Part shown: piece after piece, positions 1 to 8,684 of the stretch
Layout of the letters: each line of letters starts with the position of its first letter
How positions within the stretch are numbered: the stretch's first letter is position 1
Source of the DNA: Actinomycetes bacterium
GTDB taxonomy: Bacteria > Actinomycetota > Acidimicrobiia > Acidimicrobiales > RAAP-2
Assembly: GCA_021803085.1 (NCBI GenBank)
Contig: JAJZMD010000257.1
Location: forward strand, 1-38,911
Reading direction: 5' to 3'
DNA length: 38,911 bases
Translations under genes and position numbers: made by a program
Notes under the pieces: generated by a model
Database searches by the model: none
Seen by the model: only the letters and a program-made list of their open reading frames with translations
What the model was told of the DNA's origin: nothing

Positions 1-26
1 TCCTCACCGAAACGTGAAGACCTCCT

Positions 27-103
<77 letters not shown>

Positions 104-114
104 GCGGAAGCCCG

Positions 115-120
115 ATGATA
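115..120 (-). promoter_or_regulatory. Possible -10 box for the initiator tRNA
   Basis: TATCAT on the minus strand lies 11 bases before the mature tRNA 5' end, a plausible place for a tRNA -10 element. I find no convincing -35 box at 16-18 bases upstream, so this stays tentative. Confidence 0.3.
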
Positions 121-363
121 CCAGCCACCACCACGCGAGGCGAGCCGAGGCGAGGCGGCGCCCGCTTGGATGGCCGTCGAGTCTTGTTGCGGTCCGCTCC
201 GCTCGTAGCCGATCGAACCGGGCTCGCCCTCGTGAGGTTCGGCCAGAGCCGACAATCCTTTCGCCTCGGCGTTCGAGTCACGCCCCGGTAGGGCTGGCCC
301 GCCGCCGCCTTCGGCCGGACCCACCTGTCCGGGTCGTCCACGACGATCGCGACGAAGGAGGGC

Positions 364-3300
364 TCAGGTCTCGTCCGCGCGCGTGGTCGTCGTCGTCGTG
401 CGCGCTCCCGGCTTTTGCACGATCGAAGCGTGCGTGGTGCCGACCCCACCCGCGTTGGCCGCGCCCGCGGTCGAGCTGGGGGTGAGGCGCCCAGTCGGGG
501 AGCTGGAGATCGTCGACGGCGAGCGCGCCGTCGAAGCCGAGGGCCTCGATTGAGCTGCCTTCGTCGCCCGCGAAGATGCGCCGCGAAGGTACTGGTAGGC
601 CTTGGCCGTCGCGGCTTGCGCTGCAGACACCTCAGCCTGGTAGCCGCCGAGGTTGCCTGCCTTCAGATCGGACTGGGCCTTCGAGAAGTCGGAAGCAGCC
701 TTCGAGAGCAGTGTCCTCGCCTCGGCAGCCGACGAAGACGCGGTGCCCGACGAAGGCGAGGTGCCCGACGAAGACGAGGTGCCCGACGAAGACGGCTTGG
801 TCGATTTCGACTTCGACGATGGAGAGGACGACGGGGCGACCGTCGGTGAGTTGGGTGTTGTCGTGAGCACGCCTCCTGTGCTCTTCAAGGTGGTGTTCAG
901 CAGGGCGTTCAGCGTCGCGCCAAGTGTCGGCTCCATTCGCACCTGCTGCCCGAGCACCGCGATGACGTACTTCAGCTGTGGCTGCGGGATCGTCTTCGAC
1001 ACGACGTAGAGCGGTCGCACGTAGAGCACCGACTTCCCGACGAGAACGGGAAGAATGTTGCCGAGCCGGACCTGGGACCCTTCCGTATTGAGGAGCGTGA
1101 TCTTGCTCGACACTGTCTTTGTCTGCTCGATCTCGGTGTCCGCCTGGATCGGCCCGACCTTGCTCGCTCCTGGCGGAGTCTCGTACACGTGGAGCTGACC
1201 GAACCGTCTGGGATTGGAGTCACCGACCAACAGCGCGCGCAACAGCTGGGCGTCGCTCGCCCCGCCGCCCGCCGGTACGTACGCGTCGGTGACCGTGAAC
1301 GACTGCGTGCGCTGTCCCGGCTGGGCCTCGACCTGGTATACGGGTGTCATTGGCTGGTACGAGCCGCTGACGACCTGACCCCTTGTCAGCACGTAGTTGT
1401 ACTTGACCGGTTGGTTCGGCGAGCCCACGCCCGTCGTCGGGGACACGAGCCATGCGTCCGCCGCTGAGTAGAACTGCGCGGGAGAGGTGATGTGGTAACG
1501 GCCGTAGAAGGCTGCCTGCACCGCGAAGAGGTCTTGCCCGTACCGGAGCTGAGAGCGTACCGACAGCGGCATCTTCGCCTCGGGCGTGAACAACCCAGGA
1601 AACGCCGACTCGTAGGTGCGCAAGATCGGGTCCTGGCCCATCGCGTAGAACGTCATCTTCCCGCTGTACGCGTTGACCACGGCGACTACGGAATTCCGCA
1701 CGTAGTTGTAGCTCGCCGGCAGATCGGAACCTGGTGGGAGATCCTGGGTGTTGGCGTTCTGGGAGTACGGGAAGTTCGCCGTCGTCGTGTACCCGTTCAG
1801 AATCCAGTCGACGTGACCGTCGACCAGCACCGGGTACGGCTGCGAGTCGAAGCTGAGGAACGGCGCCGCCTTCTCGACCATTGTGCGCACGTCGCGGATG
1901 AAGATGATCCTCGACTGCGGCGTGACCAGGTTCGAGAGCAGGAGGTTCAGGTCGCCGAGGCGAAGCGCAAAGGCGGCGCGGACGAAGAACGAGCTCAGCC
2001 GCACGCCACCGGTGCCGTGGTAGTGCCCTTCGATGTTGTCGCCTGTCGGGCGCTGACCGTCGAGCTCGGGTTGGCGGGTATTGGCGACCACGTAGCCCGG
2101 CTGGTTCACGCCGAAGTAGATGGCAGGCTGCTCCACCTTCGGGAAGCTCGTCGCGGACGTCGCCGGGACGTCCCTGATCGCGAACACCGGGTTCCCGCTC
2201 GCCGTCGCCTGGTTTGCCTCCGCGAGCACCAGACCCTCTCCATGCGTGAACTGGAGGTGCTCGTTCACCCAGCTCGACGACGGAAGGTTGGCCGGATCGA
2301 TCTGCCGGACTCCGACGATGGCCGGCTTGATCGTCCCTCCTGCTGTGTAACGGTCGACCTGGACGGTCTGGAACGTGTAGTAGCTGCTGATGTCTTGCTT
2401 GGTGCGGAAGTCCGTGAGCGAGATTGTGGAGCTCGGATCCCACAGCCGGACGTTGCCGAGCGTTGTGAGATTCGCTTCGACTGTTGCGCTTGTCACCACT
2501 GTGGTGTCGGGGTAGCGGGACACCTTGACGTGATCGAGGCCGTACGCGTAGCGGGTCGCTTCGATGTTGCGCGCGATGTAAGGACTTTCGAGCTTGCTCT
2601 GCGCAGGGTTGACCTTGATCGCCTGAAGCACCGCTGGATAGATGACACCGATCACCAGAGCGACGAAGCCCCATACCCCTACCGCCAGAACGGGCATCGT
2701 CCATCCCTGCCGTCGGATGTTGTAGAGGAGGATCGCGGCGGCGAACAGCGAGACGAAGAACAAGATGTCGAGAGCAGGGAGCCTCGCGTGCACGTCGGTG
2801 TACCCGGCCCCCTCCACGTAGCCGTTCGTCGAGAGGTCGAGGCTGTAGCGCGACAGCGTGTACCCGCCCGCCTTCGCCAACGCGACGAGCGCGAGCAGGA
2901 CGGAAAGGTGGACCTTCACCGCCGCGCTCACGTGCGGCGTCCCGCGCGGACGAATACCTCCGTTCAGATAGTGGAACAGCGCCGTGAGCACGAGGACGAC
3001 CACGAGCGATGCGAGGATCCAGTCCACCACGAACTGAAGGAACGGAAGCCGGAAGACGAAGAACCCGTCGTTCAGCCCGAACTGGGGATCCTTCCGGGGA
3101 AACGAGGCGGCGTGCGTGAAGAGCAGCCAGTTGTTCCACTGTCCGATCGTCGTGGCCGCCGCGATCAACGCGACCGCCAGTGCGACCACCGCGCACACCC
3201 GTCCTGCGTAGGGGCGTACGACTCGCTGGTAGCGGCGGACGATGTCGTCGCCGGGGTCGGTGGGGAGCGAATGGGCGGCGATCCGGTCGCAGATCACCAG

Positions 3301-3552
3301 GTTGACCCAGAGGGTGACGAAGAACGCAGCCCCGAAGCTCGCGAACAACCCGACCTTCACCGCGAGGATGGTGGACCAGACACGCGGGAAGCCCACCGAC
3401 GCGTACCAGAGCCTGTCGGTGTACAGCCCGGCGAGGGAGCGGAGCGAACCGAGCAGGATGATCAGGACGAGGACGCCGCCGACGATCCACCACCGCAGGT
3501 GGCGGGAGCGCGGTCTCGCAACGCGCGAAGGAACGTCCGGCGGGGTTCGCAC
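364..3552 (-). CDS. UPF0182 family large membrane protein
   Basis: A 1062-residue protein starting at GTG. The first ~310 residues hold about seven hydrophobic segments, followed by a large domain predicted to lie outside the membrane. Content and length fit the UPF0182 family of actinobacteria and cyanobacteria (mycobacterial relative Rv3193c), whose biochemical role is unknown. From about residue 900 there is a Ser/Thr/Ala-rich linker, a short helical stretch resembling the conserved UPF0182 C-terminus, and a second Ser/Thr-rich tail ending in a run of Thr. It is last in a same-strand run after the Lon-like protease and the DivIVA-type protein, 27 bases after the latter. The pairing with a PDZ/Lon-like protease matches the mycobacterial order. 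No strong Shine-Dalgarno is seen at the start, so the exact N-terminus is uncertain. Confidence 0.92.
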   Translation of the reverse strand: MRTPPDVPSRVARPRSRHLRWWIVGGVLVLIILLGSLRSLAGLYTDRLWYASVGFPRVWSTILAVKVGLFASFGAAFFVTLWVNLVICDRIAAHSLPTDPGDDIVRRYQRVVRPYAGRVCAVVALAVALIAAATTIGQWNNWLLFTHAASFPRKDPQFGLNDGFFVFRLPFLQFVVDWILASLVVVLVLTALFHYLNGGIRPRGTPHVSAAVKVHLSVLLALVALAKAGGYTLSRYSLDLSTNGYVEGAGYTDVHARLPALDILFFVSLFAAAILLYNIRRQGWTMPVLAVGVWGFVALVIGVIYPAVLQAIKVNPAQSKLESPYIARNIEATRYAYGLDHVKVSRYPDTTVVTSATVEANLTTLGNVRLWDPSSTISLTDFRTKQDISSYYTFQTVQVDRYTAGGTIKPAIVGVRQIDPANLPSSSWVNEHLQFTHGEGLVLAEANQATASGNPVFAIRDVPATSATSFPKVEQPAIYFGVNQPGYVVANTRQPELDGQRPTGDNIEGHYHGTGGVRLSSFFVRAAFALRLGDLNLLLSNLVTPQSRIIFIRDVRTMVEKAAPFLSFDSQPYPVLVDGHVDWILNGYTTTANFPYSQNANTQDLPPGSDLPASYNYVRNSVVAVVNAYSGKMTFYAMGQDPILRTYESAFPGLFTPEAKMPLSVRSQLRYGQDLFAVQAAFYGRYHITSPAQFYSAADAWLVSPTTGVGSPNQPVKYNYVLTRGQVVSGSYQPMTPVYQVEAQPGQRTQSFTVTDAYVPAGGGASDAQLLRALLVGDSNPRRFGQLHVYETPPGASKVGPIQADTEIEQTKTVSSKITLLNTEGSQVRLGNILPVLVGKSVLYVRPLYVVSKTIPQPQLKYVIAVLGQQVRMEPTLGATLNALLNTTLKSTGGVLTTTPNSPTVAPSSSPSSKSKSTKPSSSGTSSSSGTSPSSGTASSSAAEARTLLSKAASDFSKAQSDLKAGNLGGYQAEVSAAQAATAKAYQYLRGASSRATKAAQSRPSASTARSPSTISSSPTGRLTPSSTAGAANAGGVGTTHASIVQKPGARTTTTTTRADET
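743..796 (-). repeat. Three 18-bp tandem repeats in the UPF0182 Ser-rich linker
   Basis: Three copies of an 18-base unit, differing at one or two bases, encode repeating Ser-Ser-Gly-Thr segments in the linker before the C-terminal helix. The unit is a multiple of three, so copy-number change would keep the frame. Confidence 0.85.
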
Positions 3553-3579
3553 CCCGAGAAGCCTAAGACGTGGACTGGC

Positions 3580-5706
3580 TCAAGTTGGGGTCGGGAGCAC
3601 GAGGCACCTGCACCCCGCGTGCGCGGGGGGATGCTGGTGACCAGTCGGGAATTCGTTCCCTGCCGCCACGAGCCCAGCGAGCGCGTTGTCCTCGCAGTCG
3701 GCGCACCCCGGCCCGGCCTCGCTCCGGCTCCAACGAACACTGCGCTTCCCCGCGCCGGCAAGCACGCCCTTCGAGAACGCCTCGACTGCGCTGTCCTCTG
3801 CAAGGCGCTCGATCCGCTCGCCGCGCCACTCCCGGTAGGCAGCACCGATGCGCTCGGCGGCATCGGGCGACTCTCCGCGCTCGAGACGGCGCCGGATCAA
3901 GGTGACGACGGTGGAAGCAAGCTCGCTGGTCACCGCGGCGACCGCGCGCGGGTCGACGACCATCCGCTTCGGCTGTCGACCGCCGACGGCCGTCCGTGCG
4001 AACGCGGTGCCAGCCGAGACGGCGTCGCGCACCGATGTGGTGGCCGCCTCGGCGTACCTCGCCTGCTGCGACGCCTCGTCGACCAGCAACTCGTCGTTCC
4101 AATCGCCAGAACCCTGCCGGAGCCTGTCGAGGAGGAGATTCTGGTCGTCCTGCAGGGCACGCTTCAGCCGGCGCGCCAAGGTCATCACGATTGGGTCGAG
4201 GGCGCCGGCCCGCCGGACGAACGCCTCTGCGTCGGGAGAAGTGCCGGGCTCGGGTTCGACCGGCATCGGCTCGGGCTCGACCTCGGCGTCGCCGTCGACC
4301 TCGCGGACGACCTCGGCGTCGCCGGCGACCTCGACCTCGGCGTCGACCTCGACCTCGGCGTCGCCGGCGACCTCGGCGTCGACCTCGGCGTCGGCCACCC
4401 TGCCCGCCGCGTCGGCGCCGCCCTCCTGGGTCGCTCCGACATCCTGACGCGCCCGGAGCCTGGCGAAGAGCCCCTGGACGTCCGTCTTCGCCTGTGGTCG
4501 GGCACCGGTCGCGCCGGCCGCAGCGTCCTCTGGCAGGGGGCTCTCCTCGGGCACGGGCTCGACCTGCGGCCCGCCGGGCAGGGGTGCACCCGCGTCGGCG
4601 ATCGAAGGATCGTCCTGCCAGTCGTGCACCGCGCCTGCGTGTGCCTCCCCGCTCCGCCCCTTCGTGCCCGCCGCGGGGCGCACGACGACCGCCGGGAGGG
4701 GCGGAACCTCCTCATGGGCCCGGTGCGGCCCGGGAACGCCGTCGCCGGTTTGGCCAGGTTCCGGCCTCTCGACCACGGTGGCGACGTCGTCGAACCGCAG
4801 CACGGCTTCCGACGCCCGGGTCCGGGCGGTCTCCTCGCCGGTGTGGTGCGACGACTGCGCCGCGCGAGGGCCGAGGTCCCGAGCGTCTTCACCGAGCGCG
4901 TCCAGCTCGGCGACGGCACGCTCGCCCTCAGCGACCAGGACCGGCTCGGCGACGTCGACGGCGTGCGTCCTCGCCGCTCCGGAAGCGGTCGCACGCGCGG
5001 CGTCCTCTGCACGCGAAAGATCCTCGACGATCCTGTCGATCGATCGCCGGACGCCCACGACGGAACCCGCGATCTCGTCGCGTGCGGCACGGAACAGCTC
5101 GATCTGCTCGGTCATGAGCCTGCGACGGTGCGCCATGTCCGCCAGCACGCGCCGGCGGGCCTCTTGTGCTTGGTCGAGCATCGCTCTGCCGTGCTCGCGG
5201 GCTCGCTCGACGACGGCTTCGCCTTCCTCGCGCGCCGCCTCGAGGACAGCCGCCGCCTCCTCACGGGTCTGCTGGCGGAGCGAGCCCGCCTCGAGCTCCG
5301 CCTCGGCGATGCGCTCAGCCGAGGACGACTCGGCGTTCACCTGGATGTCGGTCGCCTGCTGCTGCGCGTCACGCACCATCGCGGCGGCCGTCTCCTCAGC
5401 CTGAGAGAGGATGCGCGCAGCCTCCTCGTGAGCACCGCGCAACACCGCGGCGCTGCGCTGCCCGAGAGAGGAGGTGAGCACGCTCTCGTCGATCACCGGA
5501 TGGCGTGCCCGCTCCTCGGCTTCTTGCAGCTCGTGCAGGAGCTCCTGCTCCCGCTCGCCTGCGCGCTCCAGCGCCCTGGCGAGAAGCTCGAGCTGCGCAC
5601 GCACCTCCTTCGGATCGAACCCGCGCCGGACCGTGCCGAAGGGGTGCCGAGCGATCTCGCCTGCGTCCAAGCGGGGGGTGGAACCGGAGAAACGGTCGTC
5701 AGCCAC
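3580..5706 (-). CDS. DivIVA-type coiled-coil protein with a phage minor-head-like C-terminus
   Basis: A 708-residue protein read from GTG at 5706; the frame is open further upstream but there overlaps the protease gene and looks like shadow coding. Residues ~18-60 resemble the DivIVA/Wag31 N-terminus (HPFGTVRRGFDPKEV, then a heptad-rich helix). Residues ~60-250 are a long Ala/Glu/Arg coiled coil. A proline-rich, acidic middle contains repeated Asp-Ala-Glu-Val units (~455-505). The last ~190 residues form a separate, mostly helical domain ending with CADC at 668-671, three His at 690, 692 and 696, then CRC at 699-701. This CxxC...PPxHxxCRC ending resembles the Mu gpF/SPP1 gp7 minor head protein motif. 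DivIVA proteins mark curved membrane and poles in actinobacteria. The gene sits between the Lon-like protease (20 bases upstream) and UPF0182, suggesting an envelope role. The C-terminal assignment is by motif only. Confidence 0.75.
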   Translation of the reverse strand: MADDRFSGSTPRLDAGEIARHPFGTVRRGFDPKEVRAQLELLARALERAGEREQELLHELQEAEERARHPVIDESVLTSSLGQRSAAVLRGAHEEAARILSQAEETAAAMVRDAQQQATDIQVNAESSSAERIAEAELEAGSLRQQTREEAAAVLEAAREEGEAVVERAREHGRAMLDQAQEARRRVLADMAHRRRLMTEQIELFRAARDEIAGSVVGVRRSIDRIVEDLSRAEDAARATASGAARTHAVDVAEPVLVAEGERAVAELDALGEDARDLGPRAAQSSHHTGEETARTRASEAVLRFDDVATVVERPEPGQTGDGVPGPHRAHEEVPPLPAVVVRPAAGTKGRSGEAHAGAVHDWQDDPSIADAGAPLPGGPQVEPVPEESPLPEDAAAGATGARPQAKTDVQGLFARLRARQDVGATQEGGADAAGRVADAEVDAEVAGDAEVEVDAEVEVAGDAEVVREVDGDAEVEPEPMPVEPEPGTSPDAEAFVRRAGALDPIVMTLARRLKRALQDDQNLLLDRLRQGSGDWNDELLVDEASQQARYAEAATTSVRDAVSAGTAFARTAVGGRQPKRMVVDPRAVAAVTSELASTVVTLIRRRLERGESPDAAERIGAAYREWRGERIERLAEDSAVEAFSKGVLAGAGKRSVRWSRSEAGPGCADCEDNALAGLVAAGNEFPTGHQHPPAHAGCRCLVLPTPT
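4279..4398 (-). repeat. Degenerate repeats encoding the acidic Asp-Ala-Glu-Val tract
   Basis: Overlapping GACCTCGGCGTCG-type units (plus-strand reading) recur about eight times. They encode alternating DAEV, EVDAEV and AGDAEV segments of the DivIVA-type protein. It is a low-complexity hinge between coiled coil and C-terminal domain. Confidence 0.8.
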
Positions 5707-5726
5707 TACGCAAAGACTACGACCCG

Positions 5727-6944
5727 TCACGCGCGAGGCGGCGGAACCGTTCCACCCAGCCGGCGGAGGTCTGTCAGCACCTGGGCCAGCGAGCGGACTC
5801 CGTAGACCTCGAGCGGGGGGGTCGCCTTCGACCTGGCTGTCGCCACTTGCGCGGCCGGCACGAAGAACGCCGTCACGCCCGCCCGTTCCACGGCCACCGT
5901 CTTCTCGGGGATGCCGCCGACTTCCCCGACCGCTCCTGTCGCGGCGATCGTCCCGGTCGCCGCGATCGATCTGCCGCCCGTCAGGTTCCCTCCCGAGAGG
6001 GTGTCGATGATCCCGAGCGTCAATGCGAGCCCTGCCGACGGCCCGCCGATGGATGTGGTCCGCAGCGCCACGGGGAACGGGAAGTCGAACGCCTCCAGCG
6101 TCTCGGTCTCGACGCCGAGGTAGCCCTGTCCGTGCCATCCCGACCCCACGCAGTCGGGTGTCGCCGTCGGGTGGGGCACCGTCGACGGCCAGCGGCCGAG
6201 CCGGACGTTCACCTGGACGACCGGTCCCCGCACCATGTCCGCGCGGGTGTTCACGTGGGAGCGTTCGACCGCGAGACGCACCCGCTGTCCGGCACGGTGC
6301 GTGCCGAGAGCTCGGGCGAACGCGCAGGCGTCGGGGGTTGCTCGGCCGTCCACCGCGGTGACGACCTGCCCGACCGCCAACTCGCTCGACGCCGGCGAGC
6401 TCGTGACGACGGCGAAGACCACCACCCCGGTGTCGCGTCGTGCGACGTGGTAGCCGAGGCTGGTGAACGCGGCGGCCTTCGCGGCGGACTGGGACTGCTC
6501 CATCTCGAGGTACCCCTGGGCGACCAGCTGCGACGCCGGCGTTGCCGGGCCGAGCACTGTCTCGGACGGCAGGATCTGGGCGTCACCCCTCAGCTCGTCG
6601 TAGAGGTAGCTCAGCGCGGTCACCCGTGTGATGTACACGTCGGTGAGGAAGATGCTCCCGCGCACCCGGTGCGCACGCCGCGTCGGAACCTTCACGAGCG
6701 GCGCGACCGACTGCGCGACGCCCGGGGTGAGGACGTACTCGTTCAGGTCGACGTGATCGGCGACGACGCCGGCCACGACGAGCACAGCGGCGACCGCGAC
6801 AGCGAGCCGTGCCCACAAAGGGCCGCGCCGCCACGCCCGGCCCCCCCGGTCGGCCGGCCGAGGGGCGGCGACGGCACGACCCTGGGCGACGGGCTCCTCG
6901 GCGGCGTCGCTCGGCGCCGTGCGGTCGGGGTCGTGCTCGGACAT
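5727..6944 (-). CDS. Membrane-anchored PDZ/Lon-like (S16, YlbL-type) serine protease
   Basis: A 405-residue protein starting at ATG 6944. An Arg-rich cytoplasmic head is followed by one transmembrane helix at ~45-63, a PDZ-like region at ~160-235 and a Lon-type proteolytic domain at ~275-400. The Ser-Lys dyad of family S16 is intact: Ser303 in GGPSAGLAL and Lys348 in GIPEKTVAV. This is the architecture of Bacillus YlbL and mycobacterial Rv3194c, which degrade proteins at the outer face of the membrane. It heads a same-strand run with the DivIVA-type and UPF0182 genes. There is no Shine-Dalgarno before the ATG, and the opposite gene's start lies nine bases away, so a leaderless mRNA is likely. 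Substrates are unknown. Confidence 0.9.
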   Translation of the reverse strand: MSEHDPDRTAPSDAAEEPVAQGRAVAAPRPADRGGRAWRRGPLWARLAVAVAAVLVVAGVVADHVDLNEYVLTPGVAQSVAPLVKVPTRRAHRVRGSIFLTDVYITRVTALSYLYDELRGDAQILPSETVLGPATPASQLVAQGYLEMEQSQSAAKAAAFTSLGYHVARRDTGVVVFAVVTSSPASSELAVGQVVTAVDGRATPDACAFARALGTHRAGQRVRLAVERSHVNTRADMVRGPVVQVNVRLGRWPSTVPHPTATPDCVGSGWHGQGYLGVETETLEAFDFPFPVALRTTSIGGPSAGLALTLGIIDTLSGGNLTGGRSIAATGTIAATGAVGEVGGIPEKTVAVERAGVTAFFVPAAQVATARSKATPPLEVYGVRSLAQVLTDLRRLGGTVPPPRA

Positions 6945-6953
6945 ACTCGGTCG

Positions 6954-7583
6954 GTGAGGGACGATCCTGCCACGCACGGACCGACCCGCCTGGTCGACGT
7001 GGTCGTGGCGGGGCACCGCGGCGACGTCGAGACCGCCCGTCGGGCTGCTCGTTCGGACGACCCCCGGTTGCGGGAGGCCGCCCTCGGCGCCTTGGCACGC
7101 GCGGGCGCGCTGGAGACCGCCATGGTCGAGCGCGCCCTTCGCGACCCGGAACCCGCCGTCCGCCGCCGCGCGTGCGACCTCGCCGCGATGTTCCAGCTCT
7201 CGGGCCCGCTCCTCGCCACCGTGCGTGCCGCGCTCTCCGACCCGGACGCGCTGGTGGTCGAGGCGGCGTGCTGGGCGCTCGGAGAGTCGTCGTCCGCCCC
7301 GGTGGACGAGCTGATGAGCACGGCGCGCTCGCATGCCGACGCGAGGGCGCGCGAAGCGGCCGTCGCCGCGATCGGCAGCATCGGCGATCCACGAGGCTTG
7401 CCCGCCGTCCTCGACGCGCTGGGGGACCGCCCGACGGTGCGCCGCCGGGCGGTGGTCGCGCTCGCCGCGTTCGACGGCGAGGAGGTGCGGGCAGCGCTCC
7501 GCCGCAGCGCCGCCGATCGCGACTGGCAGGTCCGCGAGGTCGCCGAGATCCTCCTCGACGCGGGGGGCACGACCCTGGAGTGA
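6954..7583 (+). CDS. HEAT-repeat protein
   Basis: A 209-residue protein from GTG 6954. It consists of about five to six HEAT-like helical repeats, each with a conserved DPxxxVRxxA-type turn (for example at RDPEPAVRRRA, SDPDALVVEAA and GDRPTVRRRAV). Such proteins are protein-interaction scaffolds, and no catalytic motif is present. It is divergent from the Lon-like protease, with only nine bases between the two start codons, and convergent with mreB. There is no ribosome binding site before the GTG, consistent with leaderless translation. The partner is unknown; the shared upstream region suggests linked expression with the protease. Confidence 0.8.
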   Translation: MRDDPATHGPTRLVDVVVAGHRGDVETARRAARSDDPRLREAALGALARAGALETAMVERALRDPEPAVRRRACDLAAMFQLSGPLLATVRAALSDPDALVVEAACWALGESSSAPVDELMSTARSHADARAREAAVAAIGSIGDPRGLPAVLDALGDRPTVRRRAVVALAAFDGEEVRAALRRSAADRDWQVREVAEILLDAGGTTLE

Positions 7584-7614
7584 GGAACGGGCGGCGGCGC
7601 GCCGGGCGTCCGAG

Positions 7615-8619
7615 TCAGCGTTCGGCGGCAGCGAAGAGCGGCTGGAGCCGGTCGAACGACTCGATGCACCGGCCAGCGCCCAGGACGACGCACTCGAGCG
7701 GCATCTCGACGAGGTGGACCGGGACCCCCGTCACCTCCGCCAACCGCTGCGAGAGCCCGCGCAGCAGCGCACCTCCCCCGGTCAGATGAACGCCGCCGAA
7801 GATGATGTCCTGGGCGAGCTCGGGGGGTGCTTCCCCGAGGCAGGTCGTGGACGCAGCGAGGATCTGGGACACCTCCTCGGCCACCGCGTCGCGCACCTCG
7901 GCAGCGCTCAGCGAGACGGTCCGCGGCATCCCGGTGGAGACCTCCCTGCCACGCACCTGCGCGTCCGGCTCGTCTGCGTAGGGGGCCGCCGAGCCGATCG
8001 CGAGCTTGACCGCCTCGGCCGTCCGCTCGCCGATCGCCACGCCGAAGGTGGTCCGCACGTACGACTGGATCGCGGCGTCGAGGTCGAACCCTCCGCAGCG
8101 GATCGCCCGGGTGGCGACGATGCCGCCGAGGGAGATCACCGCCGTCTCGGAGGTGCCGCCTCCGACGTCGACGACCATCGAACCGACGGGCTCGTGGACC
8201 GAGATTCCTGCGCCGATGGCCGCCGCGAGGGGCTGCTCGATGAGGAAGCAGGAGGAGGCGCCGGCACTCCGCGTCGCCTCGATCACGGCCCTTCTCTCCA
8301 CAGCGGTGATCGCGGACGGCACGCACACCAGCGCCTTCGGCCTGCTGATCCTGCTCACTCCGACGCGCCGCAAGAGGACGTGGAGCATCCGCTCGGTGAT
8401 CTCGAAGTCGGTGATCGCGCCCTGGCGCATCGGCCGCACCGCCACGATGTAGCCGGGGGTCCGTCCGATCATCTGCCACGCCTCGTCGCCCATGGCAAGG
8501 ACGCTCTTCGTGCGGGTGTCCATCGCGATCACGGTCGGCTCGTTGAGGACGATGCCCTTCCCCTTCACGTACACCAGGGTGTTGGCCGTGCCCAGATCGA
8601 TCGCGAGGTCATGCGGCAT
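7615..8619 (-). CDS. mreB: MreB-type actin-like protein
   Basis: A 334-residue protein starting MPHDLAIDLGTANT; an upstream in-frame extension to 8760 lacks conservation signs. The actin-fold phosphate-1 loop (DLGTANT), phosphate-2 loop (VVDVGGGTSE) and adenosine motif ([10 protein letters not shown]) are all present, so ATP binding should be intact. The length matches MreB (330-350). MreB filaments organise cell-wall synthesis in rods. No mreC, mreD or rodA lies next to it. Many actinobacteria lack mreB and elongate at the poles with DivIVA, so its presence a few genes from a DivIVA-type protein is notable. It is convergent with the HEAT-repeat gene and divergent from the HtrA-like gene, 65 bases away. 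Confidence 0.92.
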   Translation of the reverse strand: MPHDLAIDLGTANTLVYVKGKGIVLNEPTVIAMDTRTKSVLAMGDEAWQMIGRTPGYIVAVRPMRQGAITDFEITERMLHVLLRRVGVSRISRPKALVCVPSAITAVERRAVIEATRSAGASSCFLIEQPLAAAIGAGISVHEPVGSMVVDVGGGTSETAVISLGGIVATRAIRCGGFDLDAAIQSYVRTTFGVAIGERTAEAVKLAIGSAAPYADEPDAQVRGREVSTGMPRTVSLSAAEVRDAVAEEVSQILAASTTCLGEAPPELAQDIIFGGVHLTGGGALLRGLSQRLAEVTGVPVHLVEMPLECVVLGAGRCIESFDRLQPLFAAAER

Positions 8620-8684
8620 CGGCCGCCATGGTACGCAGGCGGGGGCGATGCCAACCCACGAGACCCGCTCGGTAACCTCGCTGC

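Noticed and set aside
104..363. Possible small RNA or gene next to the tRNA
   Set aside because: Open frames here lack start signals and coding bias, and I see no stable conserved-looking structure.
3580..5706. Prophage remnant suggested by the minor-head-like motif
   Set aside because: The motif is fused in frame to a DivIVA-like protein and the neighbours are chromosomal core genes. There is no terminase, capsid or integrase.
1492..5805. A 1437-codon open frame on the plus strand
   Set aside because: It is antisense to the UPF0182 and DivIVA-type genes. Its Arg/His/Val-rich composition has no domain pattern, as expected for a GC-rich shadow frame.
5707..6138. N-terminal extension of the DivIVA-type protein to 6138
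   Set aside because: The extension is antiparallel-looking Arg/Asp-rich sequence overlapping the Lon-like protease in another frame. The DivIVA-like domain begins just after GTG 5706.
7591..7604. Terminator between the HEAT gene and mreB
   Set aside because: Only a short CGGCGCGCCG palindrome without usable loop or T-run is present, which is common by chance in this base composition.
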